DNA of 64,000 bases from Streptomyces hyaluromycini (GCF_002217755.1 NZ_BCFL01000017.1:186001-250000); one strand, 5' to 3'; numbered from the stretch's first letter, positions 1 to 9,095 are shown. Notes: generated by a model not told the origin, from the sequence alone. Numbers and translations: made by a program.

Positions 1-2
1 CC

Positions 3-833
3 ATGTCTGAAACAGTCGCGTCCCGGGGCCTCGACCCTCTGGGCTTCATCGAGCGCGAGGGCTCGCACGCGCGCGTGCCGCACGTCTTCCGCCCCGTGGT
101 CGCCGCCGCCCGCGACCGGCTCCTGGACACCTTCGGGGCGCGGCTGGACAGCGCCTACCTCTACGGTTCGATCCCGCGCGGCACCGCGCGCGTGGGGCGC
201 AGCGACCTGGACCTGGTGGCCGTCCTCACAGAGGAGCCGACCGGCGCCGACCGGGACGCGGCCCGTGCCCTCGGTGAGGCCGTCGACAAGGAGTTCCCGG
301 AGATCGACGGGGTCGGGACCCTGCTCTACTCCCGCGCGCGGGTGCTCAGCGAGCTGGAGCGGTACGACATCGGCTGGTTCGTGGCCTGCCAGTGCACCCC
401 GCTCCTCGGCGAGGACCTCGCCGAGTTCCTGCCCCGCTACCGCCCCGACTCCCTGCTCGCCCGCGAGACCAACGGCGACCTGGCCCGGTGGCTGCCGCGC
501 TGGCGGGACCGGATCGCGGCCGCGGACGACACCGAGGAGGCCCTGCGCCCCCTGGTGCGCCTCATGTCACGGCATCTCGTCCGCACCGGCTTCACCCTCG
601 TCATGCCCCGCTGGAACGGCTGGACCAGCGATCTGCACGAGATGGCCGAGGCGTTCGCCGGCTACTACCCGGAGCGGGCCGAACAGCTGCGCCGCGCGGC
701 CGGGTCCGGGTACGAGCCGGTCGGTGACCGCGCCGTACTGCGGTCGTACGTGGACAACCTCGGCCCGTGGCTCGCCGACGAGTACGCGCGCGTGCACGGC
801 GTGAAGGCGCCCAGACCCGAGGGCTGGGACTAG
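3..833 (+). CDS. Nucleotidyltransferase-domain protein
   Basis: 276-residue cytoplasmic protein with the polymerase-beta-like nucleotidyltransferase signature near residues 50-70: YLYGSIPRGTARVGRSDLDL gives the Gly-Ser motif and the paired Asp residues that bind metal and nucleotide. The C-terminal half is helical, as in aminoglycoside and kanamycin nucleotidyltransferase relatives, so transfer of a nucleotide onto a small molecule or protein is the likely chemistry; the substrate is unknown. The ATG at 3 is near the window edge, so an upstream start cannot be excluded. Its stop shares the bases CTAG with the stop of the convergent hydrolase gene, a four-base tail-to-tail overlap. Confidence 0.8.
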   Translation: MSETVASRGLDPLGFIEREGSHARVPHVFRPVVAAARDRLLDTFGARLDSAYLYGSIPRGTARVGRSDLDLVAVLTEEPTGADRDAARALGEAVDKEFPEIDGVGTLLYSRARVLSELERYDIGWFVACQCTPLLGEDLAEFLPRYRPDSLLARETNGDLARWLPRWRDRIAAADDTEEALRPLVRLMSRHLVRTGFTLVMPRWNGWTSDLHEMAEAFAGYYPERAEQLRRAAGSGYEPVGDRAVLRSYVDNLGPWLADEYARVHGVKAPRPEGWD

Positions 834-1672
834 ATCTCCGACTGGATCAGCCCGTGCTCGGTCAGGTAGTCCAGCTGGGCCCGGACGGACAGTTCCGCGG
901 CCGGCCACAGGGAGCGGTCCACGTCGGCGTAGACGTGGGCGACGACCTCGGCGGGGGCGCGGTGGCCGTTCTCGACGGCCGTCTCGACCTGGGCCAGCCG
1001 GTGGGCGCGGTGGGCCAGGTAGAACTCGACGGCGCCCTGGGCGTCCTCCAGTACGGGTCCGTGGCCCGGCAGGACGGTGTGGACGCCGTCGTCGACCGTC
1101 AGCGAGCGCAGCCGTCGCAGCGAGTCCAGGTAGTCGCCCAGCCGGCCGTCGGGGTGCGCCACGACCGTCGTACCGCGCCCCAGGATGGTGTCGCCGGTCA
1201 GGACCGCGCGGTCGGCCGGGAGGTGGAAGCTCAGGGAGTCGGCGGTGTGGCCCGGGGTCGGTACGACCCGCAGCTCCAGCCCGCCGGTCGTGATCACGTC
1301 GCCGGCGGCCAGGCCCTCGTCGCCGAGGCGCAGCGCCGGGTCGAGGGCACGCACGCGCGTGCCGGTCAGTTCCGCGAAGCGTACGGCGCCCTCGGCGTGG
1401 TCCGGGTGGCCGTGGGTCAGGAGGGTGAGCGCGATCCGTTTGCCGGCCTTCTCGGCCATGTCGACGACGTTCTTGAGGTGGCCGTCGTCCAGCGGGCCCG
1501 GGTCGATCACCACGGCCAGGTCGGAGTCGGGCTCGGCGACGATCCAGGTGTTGGTGCCGTCCAGGGTCATCGCGGAGGCGTTGGGCGCCAGCACGTTGAC
1601 GGCCCGCGCGGTGGCGGGGCCCGAGAGGACTCCGCCGCGCGGCTGGCCGGGCAGGGCTGCTGCGTCCGTCAT
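830..1672 (-). CDS. MBL-fold metallo-hydrolase (glyoxalase II-like)
   Basis: 280 residues. The metal-binding motif THGHPDH lies near residue 85, followed by PGHTADS and LPGHGP, which supply further histidines of a dinuclear zinc hydrolase. This arrangement matches the RNase Z/glyoxalase II/LACTB2 branch of the metallo-beta-lactamase fold, so a hydrolytic cytoplasmic enzyme is expected; the substrate cannot be read from sequence. It begins two bases after the stop of the upstream nudix gene, so the two are probably co-transcribed. Its 3' end overlaps the convergent nucleotidyltransferase gene by four bases. Confidence 0.88.
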   Translation of the reverse strand: MTDAAALPGQPRGGVLSGPATARAVNVLAPNASAMTLDGTNTWIVAEPDSDLAVVIDPGPLDDGHLKNVVDMAEKAGKRIALTLLTHGHPDHAEGAVRFAELTGTRVRALDPALRLGDEGLAAGDVITTGGLELRVVPTPGHTADSLSFHLPADRAVLTGDTILGRGTTVVAHPDGRLGDYLDSLRRLRSLTVDDGVHTVLPGHGPVLEDAQGAVEFYLAHRAHRLAQVETAVENGHRAPAEVVAHVYADVDRSLWPAAELSVRAQLDYLTEHGLIQSEI

Positions 1673-1674
1673 CG

Positions 1675-2550
1675 TCAGGCTCCCCCGGTCGTCAGGTCGG
1701 TCGGTATGTGCTTGGTGAACTCGTCGTGGCCCGGCCAGGTCAGGACGATCTCACCGGCCGCCAGGCGGGCGCGGGCCAGTACCGGCGTCATGTCCCGCGC
1801 GGGCGCCGCCGCGAGCGTGTCGGCGGCCGTGGCGTACGGCAGGAGCTGGCGCAGGGTGGCGATGGTGGGCGGCATCATCAGCAGCTCGCCCTTGTCGTAG
1901 CCGGCGGCCGCCTCCGCCGGGCCGATCCACACCGTGCGGTCGGCCTCCGTGGAGGCGTTACGGGTCCGCTGGCCCTCCGGGAGGGCGGCGACGAAGAACC
2001 AGGTGTCGTAGCGGCGGCTCTCGAACTCCGGGGTGATCCAGCGCGTCCAGGCGCCCAGCAGGTCCGAGCGCAGGACCAGGCCGCGCCGGTCCAGGAACTG
2101 GGCGAAGGACAGGTCACGGGCGACCAGGGCCGCGCGGTCGGCCTCCCAGTCGTCCCCGGTGGTGTCCCCGACCACGGCGTCCGCGGTCGGCCCGGCGAGC
2201 AGGACGCCCGCCTCCTCGTAGGTCTCCCGCACCGCCGCGCAGACGATCGCCTGGGCGCCCGCCTCGTCGACACCGAGCCGCTCGGCCCACCACGCGCGCG
2301 TGGGGCCCGCCCAGCGGACCTGGTGGTCGTCGTCGCGCGGGTCGACACCGCCGCCCGGATACGCGTACGCGCCTCCGGCGAAGGCCATGGAGGCGCGTCT
2401 GCGCAGCATGTGGACGACGGGACCGTCCGGGGTGTCCTTCAGCAGCAGCACGGTGGCCGCGCGCTTCGGGGCCACCGGCACGAGGGTGCCCTCCGCGTGT
2501 GCGCGGATGCGGTCCGGCCACTCGGGGGGATACCACTGTCCATCGGCCAT
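1675..2550 (-). CDS. NUDIX hydrolase
   Basis: 291 residues. The nudix signature is visible as REtyEEAGVLL near residues 110-120, after a Gly-rich strand (YAYPGGGVDPRD); the Arg-Glu and Glu-Glu pairs coordinate the divalent metals that cleave a nucleoside diphosphate linked to another group. The protein is longer than minimal nudix enzymes and resembles the CoA pyrophosphatase/RNUT7-like group seen beside MBL hydrolases in actinomycetes. ATG start at 2550. It is the first gene of a two-gene unit with the downstream MBL hydrolase (2-bp gap). The natural substrate is uncertain. Confidence 0.88.
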   Translation of the reverse strand: MADGQWYPPEWPDRIRAHAEGTLVPVAPKRAATVLLLKDTPDGPVVHMLRRRASMAFAGGAYAYPGGGVDPRDDDHQVRWAGPTRAWWAERLGVDEAGAQAIVCAAVRETYEEAGVLLAGPTADAVVGDTTGDDWEADRAALVARDLSFAQFLDRRGLVLRSDLLGAWTRWITPEFESRRYDTWFFVAALPEGQRTRNASTEADRTVWIGPAEAAAGYDKGELLMMPPTIATLRQLLPYATAADTLAAAPARDMTPVLARARLAAGEIVLTWPGHDEFTKHIPTDLTTGGA

Positions 2551-2623
2551 TACCGGAGGCTATCCCGTAGGGAGCGAATGTTCGAGAGGGGCTGTGGTGG
2601 GCCACCGCTCCGGCTCCGGCCGG

Positions 2624-3088
2624 CTACGGGAGCAGCTCGACCTGGACCTCGACCTCGACCGGCGCGTCCAGCGGCAGCACCGCGACGCCCACCGCGCTGC
2701 GCGCGTGCACGCCCTTGTCGCCGAGGACCGCGCCGAGCAGCTCGCTGGCACCGTTGATCACGCCGGGCTGGCCGGTGAAGTCGGTCGCGGAGGCGACGAA
2801 GCCGACGACCTTCACCACACGCGCGACACGGTCCAGGTCGCCTGCGACGGACTTCACGGCGGCCAGGGCGTTCAGCGCGCAGGTGCGGGCCAGCTCCTTG
2901 GCCTCCTCCGCGGTGACCTCGGCGCCGACCTTGCCGGTGACCGGAAGCTTGCCGTCCACCATCGGCAGCTGGCCGGAGGTGTAGACGTACACGCCCGACC
3001 GGACGGCCGGCTGGTAGGCGGCGAGCGGCGGGACGACCGCCGGCAGCGCAAGACCGAGTTCGGCCAGCTTGGCCTCGACGGCGCTCAT
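2624..3088 (-). CDS. RidA family protein (YjgF/YER057c/UK114)
   Basis: 154 residues, the usual size for a RidA subfamily with an extended N terminus. The family forms trimers that hydrolyse reactive enamine/imine intermediates released by PLP enzymes. Typical segments are YTSGQLP near residue 45 and the C-terminal VLPLDAPVEVEVQVEL strand. The start ATG at 3088 overlaps the TAA of the upstream DUF4177 gene as TAATG, indicating translational coupling; longer upstream starts would run through that gene and were rejected. Whether the catalytic Arg is present in this subfamily is not certain, so deaminase activity is inferred. Confidence 0.88.
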   Translation of the reverse strand: MSAVEAKLAELGLALPAVVPPLAAYQPAVRSGVYVYTSGQLPMVDGKLPVTGKVGAEVTAEEAKELARTCALNALAAVKSVAGDLDRVARVVKVVGFVASATDFTGQPGVINGASELLGAVLGDKGVHARSAVGVAVLPLDAPVEVEVQVELLP

Positions 3089-3246
3089 TACGGCTTCTCC
3101 CGCTTCAGGTAGGCCACGAGCTGCTCGGGGTTGTTGGGCCCGGGCACGACCTGGACGAGCTCCCAGCCGTCCTCGCCCCAGGTGTCCAGAATCTGCTTCG
3201 TGGCATGGACGAGCAGCGGCACGGTTGCGTATTCCCACTTGGTCAT
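3088..3246 (-). CDS. DUF4177-like small protein
   Basis: 52 residues, starting at MTKWEYATVPLL. The motif WEY...GEDGWELVQVV is the core of DUF4177, a small beta-rich family of unknown function. The gene is translationally coupled to the RidA gene by the one-base TAATG overlap, an arrangement I recall as conserved in Streptomyces. The ATG at 3246 is chosen because family homology begins exactly there. It is divergent from the ArsA gene at 3354, and the 107 bases between them must hold both promoters. Confidence 0.85.
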   Translation of the reverse strand: MTKWEYATVPLLVHATKQILDTWGEDGWELVQVVPGPNNPEQLVAYLKREKP

Positions 3247-3353
3247 GGGGCCGACTTTATCCGCTGTGACGCACGGGACACGTGGCCCACCGCACGCACG
3301 GTTATCCACAGCCTCCCGCGTGAGTGTCGGGCCGACTGGTTAGTCTCGAAGGC

Positions 3354-4331
3354 GTGAGCAGGCTCCAGGTCGTCAGCGGCAAGGGCGGGACCGGAAAGAC
3401 GACGGTCGCCGCCGCACTCGCGCTGGCCCTCGCGACCCAGGGGAAGCGGACGCTTCTCGTGGAGGTCGAGGGCCGGCAGGGCATCGCCCAGCTCTTCGAG
3501 ACGGAGGCGTTGCCCTACGAGGAGCGGAAGATCGCCGTAGCGCCGGGCGGCGGTGAGGTCTACGCCCTCGCCATCGATCCCGAACTGGCCCTTCTGGACT
3601 ACCTCCAGATGTTCTACAAGCTCGGCGGGGCCGGCCGGGCGCTGAAGAAGCTCGGCGCGATCGACTTCGCCACCACCGTCGCGCCGGGCCTCAGGGACGT
3701 CCTGCTGACCGGCAAGGCGTGCGAGGCGGTGCGCAGGAAGGACAAGGCGGGCCGGTTCGTGTACGACTACGTCGTCATGGACGCCCCGCCGACCGGCCGC
3801 GTCACCCGCTTCCTGAACGTCAACGACGAGGTGGCCGGACTCGCCAAGATCGGCCCGATACACAACCAGGCGCAGGCCGTGATGCGGGTGCTGAAGTCCG
3901 AGGAGACGGCCGTGCACCTGGTCACGCTCCTGGAGGAGATGCCGGTCCAGGAAACCGCCGACGGCATCGCCGAACTGCGCTCCGCCCGGCTGCCGGTGGG
4001 CCGGGTCATCGTGAACATGGTCCGGCCGGAGGTTTTGGACGCGACCGACCTGGAACTCGTACGGACCGTGCCGCGCACCGCCGTGGCGCAGGCGCTGTCG
4101 GCGGCCGGGCTCGGCGGGGCGCGGCGCGGCGGGAAGGCCGAGCAGCTGGTGGACCCGCTGCTCACGCAGGCCGCCGAGTACGCCGAGCGGTACGCGCTGG
4201 AGCACGAGCAGCGTGCGGTCCTCGCCGAGCTGGACCTGCCGCGGCACGAACTGCCGCTGCTCGCCGAGGGGATGGACCTGGCGGGCCTGTACGAACTCGC
4301 CACCGAGCTGCGGGAACAGGGGATGTCATGA
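3354..4331 (+). CDS. ArsA/GET3-type ATPase, first of a pair
   Basis: 325 residues. The deviant P-loop GKGGTGKTT sits at residues 9-17, and the conserved MDAPPTGR near residue 143 corresponds to the switch II region of the ArsA/GET3/SIMIBI ATPases. The family hydrolyses ATP in dimers and acts in oxyanion export or tail-anchored protein targeting; no arsenic gene is nearby, so the client is unknown. Start GTG at 3354 places the P-loop at the very N terminus, as in homologs. The stop overlaps the ATG of a second ArsA-like ATPase (ATGA), suggesting that the two subunits form a heteromeric complex. wblA lies immediately beyond, an association conserved in Streptomyces. Confidence 0.87.
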   Translation: MSRLQVVSGKGGTGKTTVAAALALALATQGKRTLLVEVEGRQGIAQLFETEALPYEERKIAVAPGGGEVYALAIDPELALLDYLQMFYKLGGAGRALKKLGAIDFATTVAPGLRDVLLTGKACEAVRRKDKAGRFVYDYVVMDAPPTGRVTRFLNVNDEVAGLAKIGPIHNQAQAVMRVLKSEETAVHLVTLLEEMPVQETADGIAELRSARLPVGRVIVNMVRPEVLDATDLELVRTVPRTAVAQALSAAGLGGARRGGKAEQLVDPLLTQAAEYAERYALEHEQRAVLAELDLPRHELPLLAEGMDLAGLYELATELREQGMS

Positions 4332-5782
4332 CTCCGGATCCGGACCCGGCCCAGGAACCGGCGCAGGACGGCGCGCGCCGGCTGGCCCACGCGCCCGCGC
4401 TCGACGTCGATGCGCTGCTCGACGACCCGAACACCCGGATCGTGGTGTGCTGCGGCTCGGGCGGCGTCGGGAAGACCACCACCGCGGCGGCCCTGGGCCT
4501 GCGGGCGGCAGAACGCGGCCGCAAGGTGGTGGTGCTGACCATCGACCCGGCCAAGCGGCTGGCGCAGTCCATGGGCATCGACTCGCTGGACAACGTCCCG
4601 CGGAAGGTGAAGGGCACCGAGGACCGGGGAGCGGCATCGCGCGGCGACTCGGCCGCGGCTGACGGTGAGCGCCGGGCGGGCGGCGAACTGCACGCCATGA
4701 TGCTCGACATGAAGCGCACCTTCGACGAGGTCGTGGAGGCGCACGCGGACGCCGAGCGGGCGGCCGCCATCCTGGCCAACCCGTTCTACCAGTCGCTCTC
4801 GGCGGGCTTCGCGGGCACGCAGGAGTACATGGCGATGGAGAAGCTGGGCCAGCTGCGGGCCCGGGACGAGTGGGACCTGATCGTGGTGGACACCCCGCCC
4901 TCCCGCTCCGCCCTGGACTTTCTCGATGCGCCGAAGCGCCTTGGTTCCTTCCTGGACGGCCGCCTGATCCGCCTCCTCACGGCCCCCGCGAAGCTCGGCG
5001 GCCGGGCCGGCATGGCCTTCCTGAACGTCGGCATGTCGATGATGACCGGCACCCTCGGCAAGCTCCTCGGCGGGCAGCTGCTGAAGGACGTACAGACGTT
5101 CGTGTCCGCGATGGACACGACGTTCGGCGGGTTCCGCACGCGCGCGGACGCGACGTACAAGCTGCTTCAGGCGCCCGGTACGGCGTTCCTGGTGGTGGCG
5201 GCTCCGGAGCGGGACGCGCTGCGGGAGGCCGCGTACTTCGTGGAGCGGCTGGCCGCGGAGGACATGCCGCTGGTCGGTCTGGTCCTCAACCGGGTCCACG
5301 GCAGCGGCGCCGACCGGTTGTCGGCCGAGCGTGCGCTCGCCGCCGCGGAAAATCTTGAGGCCGCATTTGTCGAAGCTGCGGAAAATCTTGAAGAGCCCCG
5401 CATTGTCGATCAGGGTGGCGGGAAAGCTGGACTTCGTAACTCTCCCGACACGTACGGCAGTTCTGAATCACCCGCGCCTGTGCCGTCCGCGTCCCGGCCC
5501 GACGAATCCCCCTCGTCCGGGCCTGAGGACATGACTGACGAATCCCCCTCGTCAGAGACCCCGGACCGCACCGTCGACCAGCTCACCGCAGGCCTGCTGA
5601 GGCTGCACGCCGAACGTATGCAGCTGCTCTCCCGCGAGCAGCGCACACGTGACCGCTTCACCGCGCGCCACCCCGAAGTGGCCGTGGTCGAAGTGGCCGC
5701 GCTGCCCGGCGATGTGCACGACCTCGCTGGACTGCGGGACATCGGCGACCGGCTCGCGGCCGGCCGGCCGGAGCTGCCGTAG
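4328..5782 (+). CDS. ArsA/GET3-type ATPase, second of a pair
   Basis: 484 residues. After a 40-residue acidic, Pro-rich lead the P-loop GSGGVGKTT occurs at residues 43-51, then LTIDPAKRLAQSMG and VVDTPPSRSALDFLD, the A-loop and switch II of ArsA-type ATPases. Two stretches look poorly conserved: an Ala/Asp-rich insertion near residues 98-118 and a Ser/Pro-rich linker near residues 375-420 that separates the ATPase from a helical tail. It overlaps the first ATPase by ATGA, so they are made together. It converges on wblA with only 19 bp between the stops. Partner and cargo are unknown. Confidence 0.87.
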   Translation: MTPDPDPAQEPAQDGARRLAHAPALDVDALLDDPNTRIVVCCGSGGVGKTTTAAALGLRAAERGRKVVVLTIDPAKRLAQSMGIDSLDNVPRKVKGTEDRGAASRGDSAAADGERRAGGELHAMMLDMKRTFDEVVEAHADAERAAAILANPFYQSLSAGFAGTQEYMAMEKLGQLRARDEWDLIVVDTPPSRSALDFLDAPKRLGSFLDGRLIRLLTAPAKLGGRAGMAFLNVGMSMMTGTLGKLLGGQLLKDVQTFVSAMDTTFGGFRTRADATYKLLQAPGTAFLVVAAPERDALREAAYFVERLAAEDMPLVGLVLNRVHGSGADRLSAERALAAAENLEAAFVEAAENLEEPRIVDQGGGKAGLRNSPDTYGSSESPAPVPSASRPDESPSSGPEDMTDESPSSETPDRTVDQLTAGLLRLHAERMQLLSREQRTRDRFTARHPEVAVVEVAALPGDVHDLAGLRDIGDRLAAGRPELP

Positions 5783-5801
5783 CGCCGTAGCGATACCCGG
5801 T

Positions 5802-6140
5802 TCAGCTCACCGCTGCGTAGTTCTCGTACACCTCGTCGCTGTCGAGGGGGACGATCCCGGTCCCCCGCTCGTACTCCGAGCGCGCTGTCTCCAGGAGCCT
5901 GCGCCAGGAGGTCACGGTGGGCCGCCTGCGCAGCAGTGCGCGGCGCTCCCGCTCCGTCATGCCTCCCCACACGCCGAACTCGACGCGATTGTCCAGCGCA
6001 TCGGCCAGGCATTCAGTGCGTACCGGACATCCGGTGCACACCGCCTTGGCCCTGTTCTGCGCTGCTCCTTGAACGAACAGTTCATCCGGATCGGTAGTGC
6101 GGCAGGCAGCCTGCGCACTCCAGTCGGTTACCCAGCCCAT
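5802..6140 (-). CDS. wblA: WhiB-like iron-sulfur regulator WblA
   Basis: 112 residues starting MGWVTDWSAQAACR. Four cysteines at 13, 35, 38 and 44 form the WhiB arrangement that ligates a [4Fe-4S] cluster, followed by the GVWGG turn at 56-60 and a basic segment (RRALLRRRP). The sequence matches my memory of WblA (SCO3579), a pleiotropic regulator that represses antibiotic production and is needed for proper sporulation. Start 6140 is chosen because earlier in-frame ATGs add only a non-homologous lead. WhiB proteins usually act with the major sigma factor. The long upstream region carries a match to the AdpA consensus. Confidence 0.92.
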   Translation of the reverse strand: MGWVTDWSAQAACRTTDPDELFVQGAAQNRAKAVCTGCPVRTECLADALDNRVEFGVWGGMTERERRALLRRRPTVTSWRRLLETARSEYERGTGIVPLDSDEVYENYAAVS

Positions 6141-6687
6141 ACCGGCGCCGTCCTCTCCCGAATCGAGGCTCCCCCACGGCGGCAGCGGCATATTCACCGC
6201 CGCCAGTTGAGGACGTTACGGAAGGTGGGCACAGCGCAACACCCCCTTCGGGCCCAATCTTGAATGGCCCGAACGGACTATGGGTAAGCGGCAGATCACC
6301 CGCGGGAGTGAGCTGACGACATGCGTGATGATCACGACAAACCCGGACAGCTGCGGCTCGCCACAACGGACGCCAAGTGACACACGAGGCGGATTCGGAC
6401 ACGCGACCAACACATCACCCGAAAAAAGTGGGCGGGTTCCGGAACGATTCGGGGTCGCCGGACGTATTGATACGTGGCCGCACTGCTGTGACAGTTGAGA
6501 GCAGCTTAGGCCAAGGCCTGTACGTGTGTCCGGCGAATGGCAAGGTAGACCGTTCATGTCGTCGTGCCGTGCGCCGAGTCACGCCCGCTCCATGCGCCTG
6601 GTCCCGTATGTCACGATCCGGCACTCGAACATCCCGAGAGCCACCCGCTCCCCCGGAACGGTCATCACTACGGATTAGGCTGCCCCC
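6141..6687. other. 547-bp divergent promoter region of wblA and the PBP gene
   Basis: No credible coding sequence. Composition is less GC rich than the surrounding genes, with runs such as AAAAAAG near 6420, consistent with regulatory DNA. It must contain the wblA promoter on the minus strand and the PBP promoter on the plus strand. One match to the AdpA consensus is annotated separately. I see no rRNA, tRNA or strong hairpin in it. Confidence 0.6.
6265..6274 (+). promoter_or_regulatory. Candidate AdpA site upstream of wblA
   Basis: TGGCCCGAAC matches the AdpA consensus TGGCSNGWWY at every position and lies 125 bp upstream of the wblA start. AdpA has been reported to control wblA in streptomycetes, which fits. 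A single ten-base degenerate motif is expected by chance every few tens of kilobases in GC-rich DNA, so this remains a candidate. Confidence 0.4.
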
Positions 6688-8985
6688 ATGCCAAAGAAGC
6701 GCTCGGGCGGTGGTCTGTCGACCACGCAGCAGGCCGCCAAGTTCCTCGGTGTCAGTGTGCTCGCGGGAGCCGTGATGGCGGGCATCGCACTGCCCGCGGC
6801 CGGGGCCCTGGGCCTCGCGGCCAAGGGTTCGGTCCAGGGCTTCGACGACATCCCGGCCAACCTGAAGAGCCCGCAGCTCAGCCAGCGGACCACGATCCTC
6901 GACAGCAAGGGCAACCAGATCGCCCAGGTCTACTCCCGTGACCGCACGGTGGTGGACCTCAAGGACATCTCGCCGTACATGCAGAAGGCGATCGTCGCGA
7001 TCGAGGACTCCCGCTACTACCAGCACGGCGCCATCGACCTGAAGGGCGTGCTGCGCGCGCTGAACAAGAACGCGGTGAGCGGCGGGGTCGCCCAGGGCGC
7101 GTCCACGCTCACCCAGCAGCTGGTGAAGAACTACTTCATCGAGGAGGCCGGCGACGACCCGACCAAGGTCGCCGAGGCCACCCAGCAGACCCTCGGCCGC
7201 AAGGTCAAGGAGCTGAAGTACGCGATCCAGCTGGAGGAGAAGCTCGGCAAGAAGAAGATCCTCGAGAACTACCTGAACATCACCTTCTTCGGCGAGCAGG
7301 CCTACGGCATCGAGGCCGCCTCCCAGCGCTACTTCTCCAAGCACGCCAAGGACCTGAACCTCCAGCAGTCGGCCCTGCTGGCCGGCATCGTCCAGTCCCC
7401 CAGCCGCTACGACCCGGTCAACGACGAAGCCGAGGCGACCAAGCGGCGCAACGTCGTGCTGGAGCGCATGGCCCAACTGGGCGACATCTCCCAGGCGGAG
7501 GCCGACAAGGCCAAGGAGACCTCGCTCGGGCTGCACGTCACCCAGCCGAAGAACGGCTGCATCACCGCCGTCAAGGGTGCCGGGTTCTTCTGCAAGTACG
7601 TCGAGAACGTCTTCCTGACCGACCCGGTCTTCGGCAAGACCAGCGCGGAGCGCGCCAAGCTCTGGAACCAGGGCGGTCTGACCATCCGTACGACGCTGGA
7701 CCCGCAGGCCCAGGAGTCGGTGCAGTCCTCGATCAAGGACCACGTCTACAAGTCCGACTCGGTCGCGGCCGCAGCCACCCTGGTCGAGCCCGGCACGGGC
7801 AAGATCCTGGGGATGGGCCAGTCGAAGCCGTACGGCTACAACAAGAACGAGACCGAGTACAACTTCTCGGTCGACCGGGACTACGGCGGCTCCAACTACG
7901 GCTTCCCGACGGGTTCGACGTTCAAGCCGTTCGTGGCCGCGGCCGCCATCGAGGGCGGCAAGTCGGCGACGCAGGAGTACTCGTCGCCGTACAAGATGAA
8001 CTACCCGAGCCCCGTCCAGCAGTGCAACGGCAAGCAGTGGGTCAACACGGACAACGAGCAGGTCGAGAACGAGAACGAGTCCGAGGTCGGGCCGTACCAG
8101 ATGAAGAAGGCGATGGCGAAGTCCATCAACACCTACTTCGTCCAGCTGATCTCCGACATCGGCCTGTGCCCGGTGGTCAAGATGACCGACTCGCTCAACG
8201 TCCACCAGGGTGACGGCTCGAAGCTCCCGCAGACCCCGTCCATCGCCCTCGGCGCGATCGGCCTCTCCCCGCTGACCATGGCGAGCGCGTACGCCGCCTT
8301 CGCCGACCGGGGCATGTACTGCACGCCGATCGCCATCGAGTCGATCACCCAGAAGGTCGGCAACGAGCAGAAGTCACTGGCCGTCCCGAAGTCGACCTGC
8401 TCGCGGGCGATGAGCGAGAAGACCGCCGACACGATCAACACCCTGCTGCGCGGCGTGATCGACTCCGGTACCGGTCAGCAGGCCGGCCTGGACGACCGGG
8501 AGAGCGCCGGCAAGACGGGTACGACGGACTCCCGCAAGAACGCCTGGTTCGTCGGTTACACGCCCAACCTCGCGGGCGCGGTCTGGGTCGGCAGCGCCAA
8601 GCAGAACATCGAGATGACCAACATCACCATCGGCGGCGTCTACCACTCCGAGGTCTACGGCGCCGACACCCCGGGCCCGATCTGGAAGGACGCCATGACG
8701 GGCGCCCTGGAGGGCAAGCCGTCCGAGTCCTTCAACCTCGTCGACATCCCGGACGAGAACGACAAGGGCAACGGAAACGGCAATGGAAACGGCAACACCA
8801 ACGGGGGCGACAACACCGGCGGCCTGATCGGCGGTCTCATCGGCGGCCTGACGACGGACGGCGGCACGACGGCCGGCACGACGGACGGCGGCACCACCCC
8901 GTCCCCGACCTTCTCCCTCCCCGACGGCTTCATCCAGGGGAACGGAAACGGCGGCAACAACGGGAACGGCGGGAACCGGGGCTGA
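6688..8985 (+). CDS. Class A penicillin-binding protein (transglycosylase/transpeptidase)
   Basis: 765 residues. An N-terminal membrane anchor at about 19-46 precedes a GT51 transglycosylase domain with EDSRYYQHGAIDLKGVLRA (catalytic Glu 106) and QGASTLTQQLVKN at 136-148. The transpeptidase domain has the three active-site motifs S410-T-F-K413, S479-I-N481 and K609-T-G-T612. The protein therefore polymerises and cross-links peptidoglycan at the outer face of the membrane. The C terminus is a low-complexity Gly/Asn/Thr tail of about 80 residues, common in Streptomyces PBPs. It is transcribed divergently from wblA and followed by a strong terminator. Confidence 0.95.
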   Translation: MPKKRSGGGLSTTQQAAKFLGVSVLAGAVMAGIALPAAGALGLAAKGSVQGFDDIPANLKSPQLSQRTTILDSKGNQIAQVYSRDRTVVDLKDISPYMQKAIVAIEDSRYYQHGAIDLKGVLRALNKNAVSGGVAQGASTLTQQLVKNYFIEEAGDDPTKVAEATQQTLGRKVKELKYAIQLEEKLGKKKILENYLNITFFGEQAYGIEAASQRYFSKHAKDLNLQQSALLAGIVQSPSRYDPVNDEAEATKRRNVVLERMAQLGDISQAEADKAKETSLGLHVTQPKNGCITAVKGAGFFCKYVENVFLTDPVFGKTSAERAKLWNQGGLTIRTTLDPQAQESVQSSIKDHVYKSDSVAAAATLVEPGTGKILGMGQSKPYGYNKNETEYNFSVDRDYGGSNYGFPTGSTFKPFVAAAAIEGGKSATQEYSSPYKMNYPSPVQQCNGKQWVNTDNEQVENENESEVGPYQMKKAMAKSINTYFVQLISDIGLCPVVKMTDSLNVHQGDGSKLPQTPSIALGAIGLSPLTMASAYAAFADRGMYCTPIAIESITQKVGNEQKSLAVPKSTCSRAMSEKTADTINTLLRGVIDSGTGQQAGLDDRESAGKTGTTDSRKNAWFVGYTPNLAGAVWVGSAKQNIEMTNITIGGVYHSEVYGADTPGPIWKDAMTGALEGKPSESFNLVDIPDENDKGNGNGNGNGNTNGGDNTGGLIGGLIGGLTTDGGTTAGTTDGGTTPSPTFSLPDGFIQGNGNGGNNGNGGNRG

Positions 8986-9019
8986 TCTTCGGGTACTCCC
9001 GGTACTCCCGGATCTCCTG

Positions 9020-9072
9020 GTACGACGGTGGGGCCGCACCTCTTCTTCTGAGGTGCGGCCCCACCGTCGTAC
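9020..9072. terminator. Bidirectional terminator
   Basis: A perfect 23-bp inverted repeat (9020-9042 and 9050-9072) with a seven-base loop TTCTTCT lies between the convergent PBP and YqeY genes. Its length, symmetry and position make it a strong shared terminator. Confidence 0.92.
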
Positions 9073-9095
9073 TGCCTGCTCTGCCCTCAGGCCTG

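Noticed and set aside
6300..6330. A BldD box in the wblA upstream region
   Set aside because: GAGTGAGCTGACG resembles one half-site pair only loosely; too degenerate to support.
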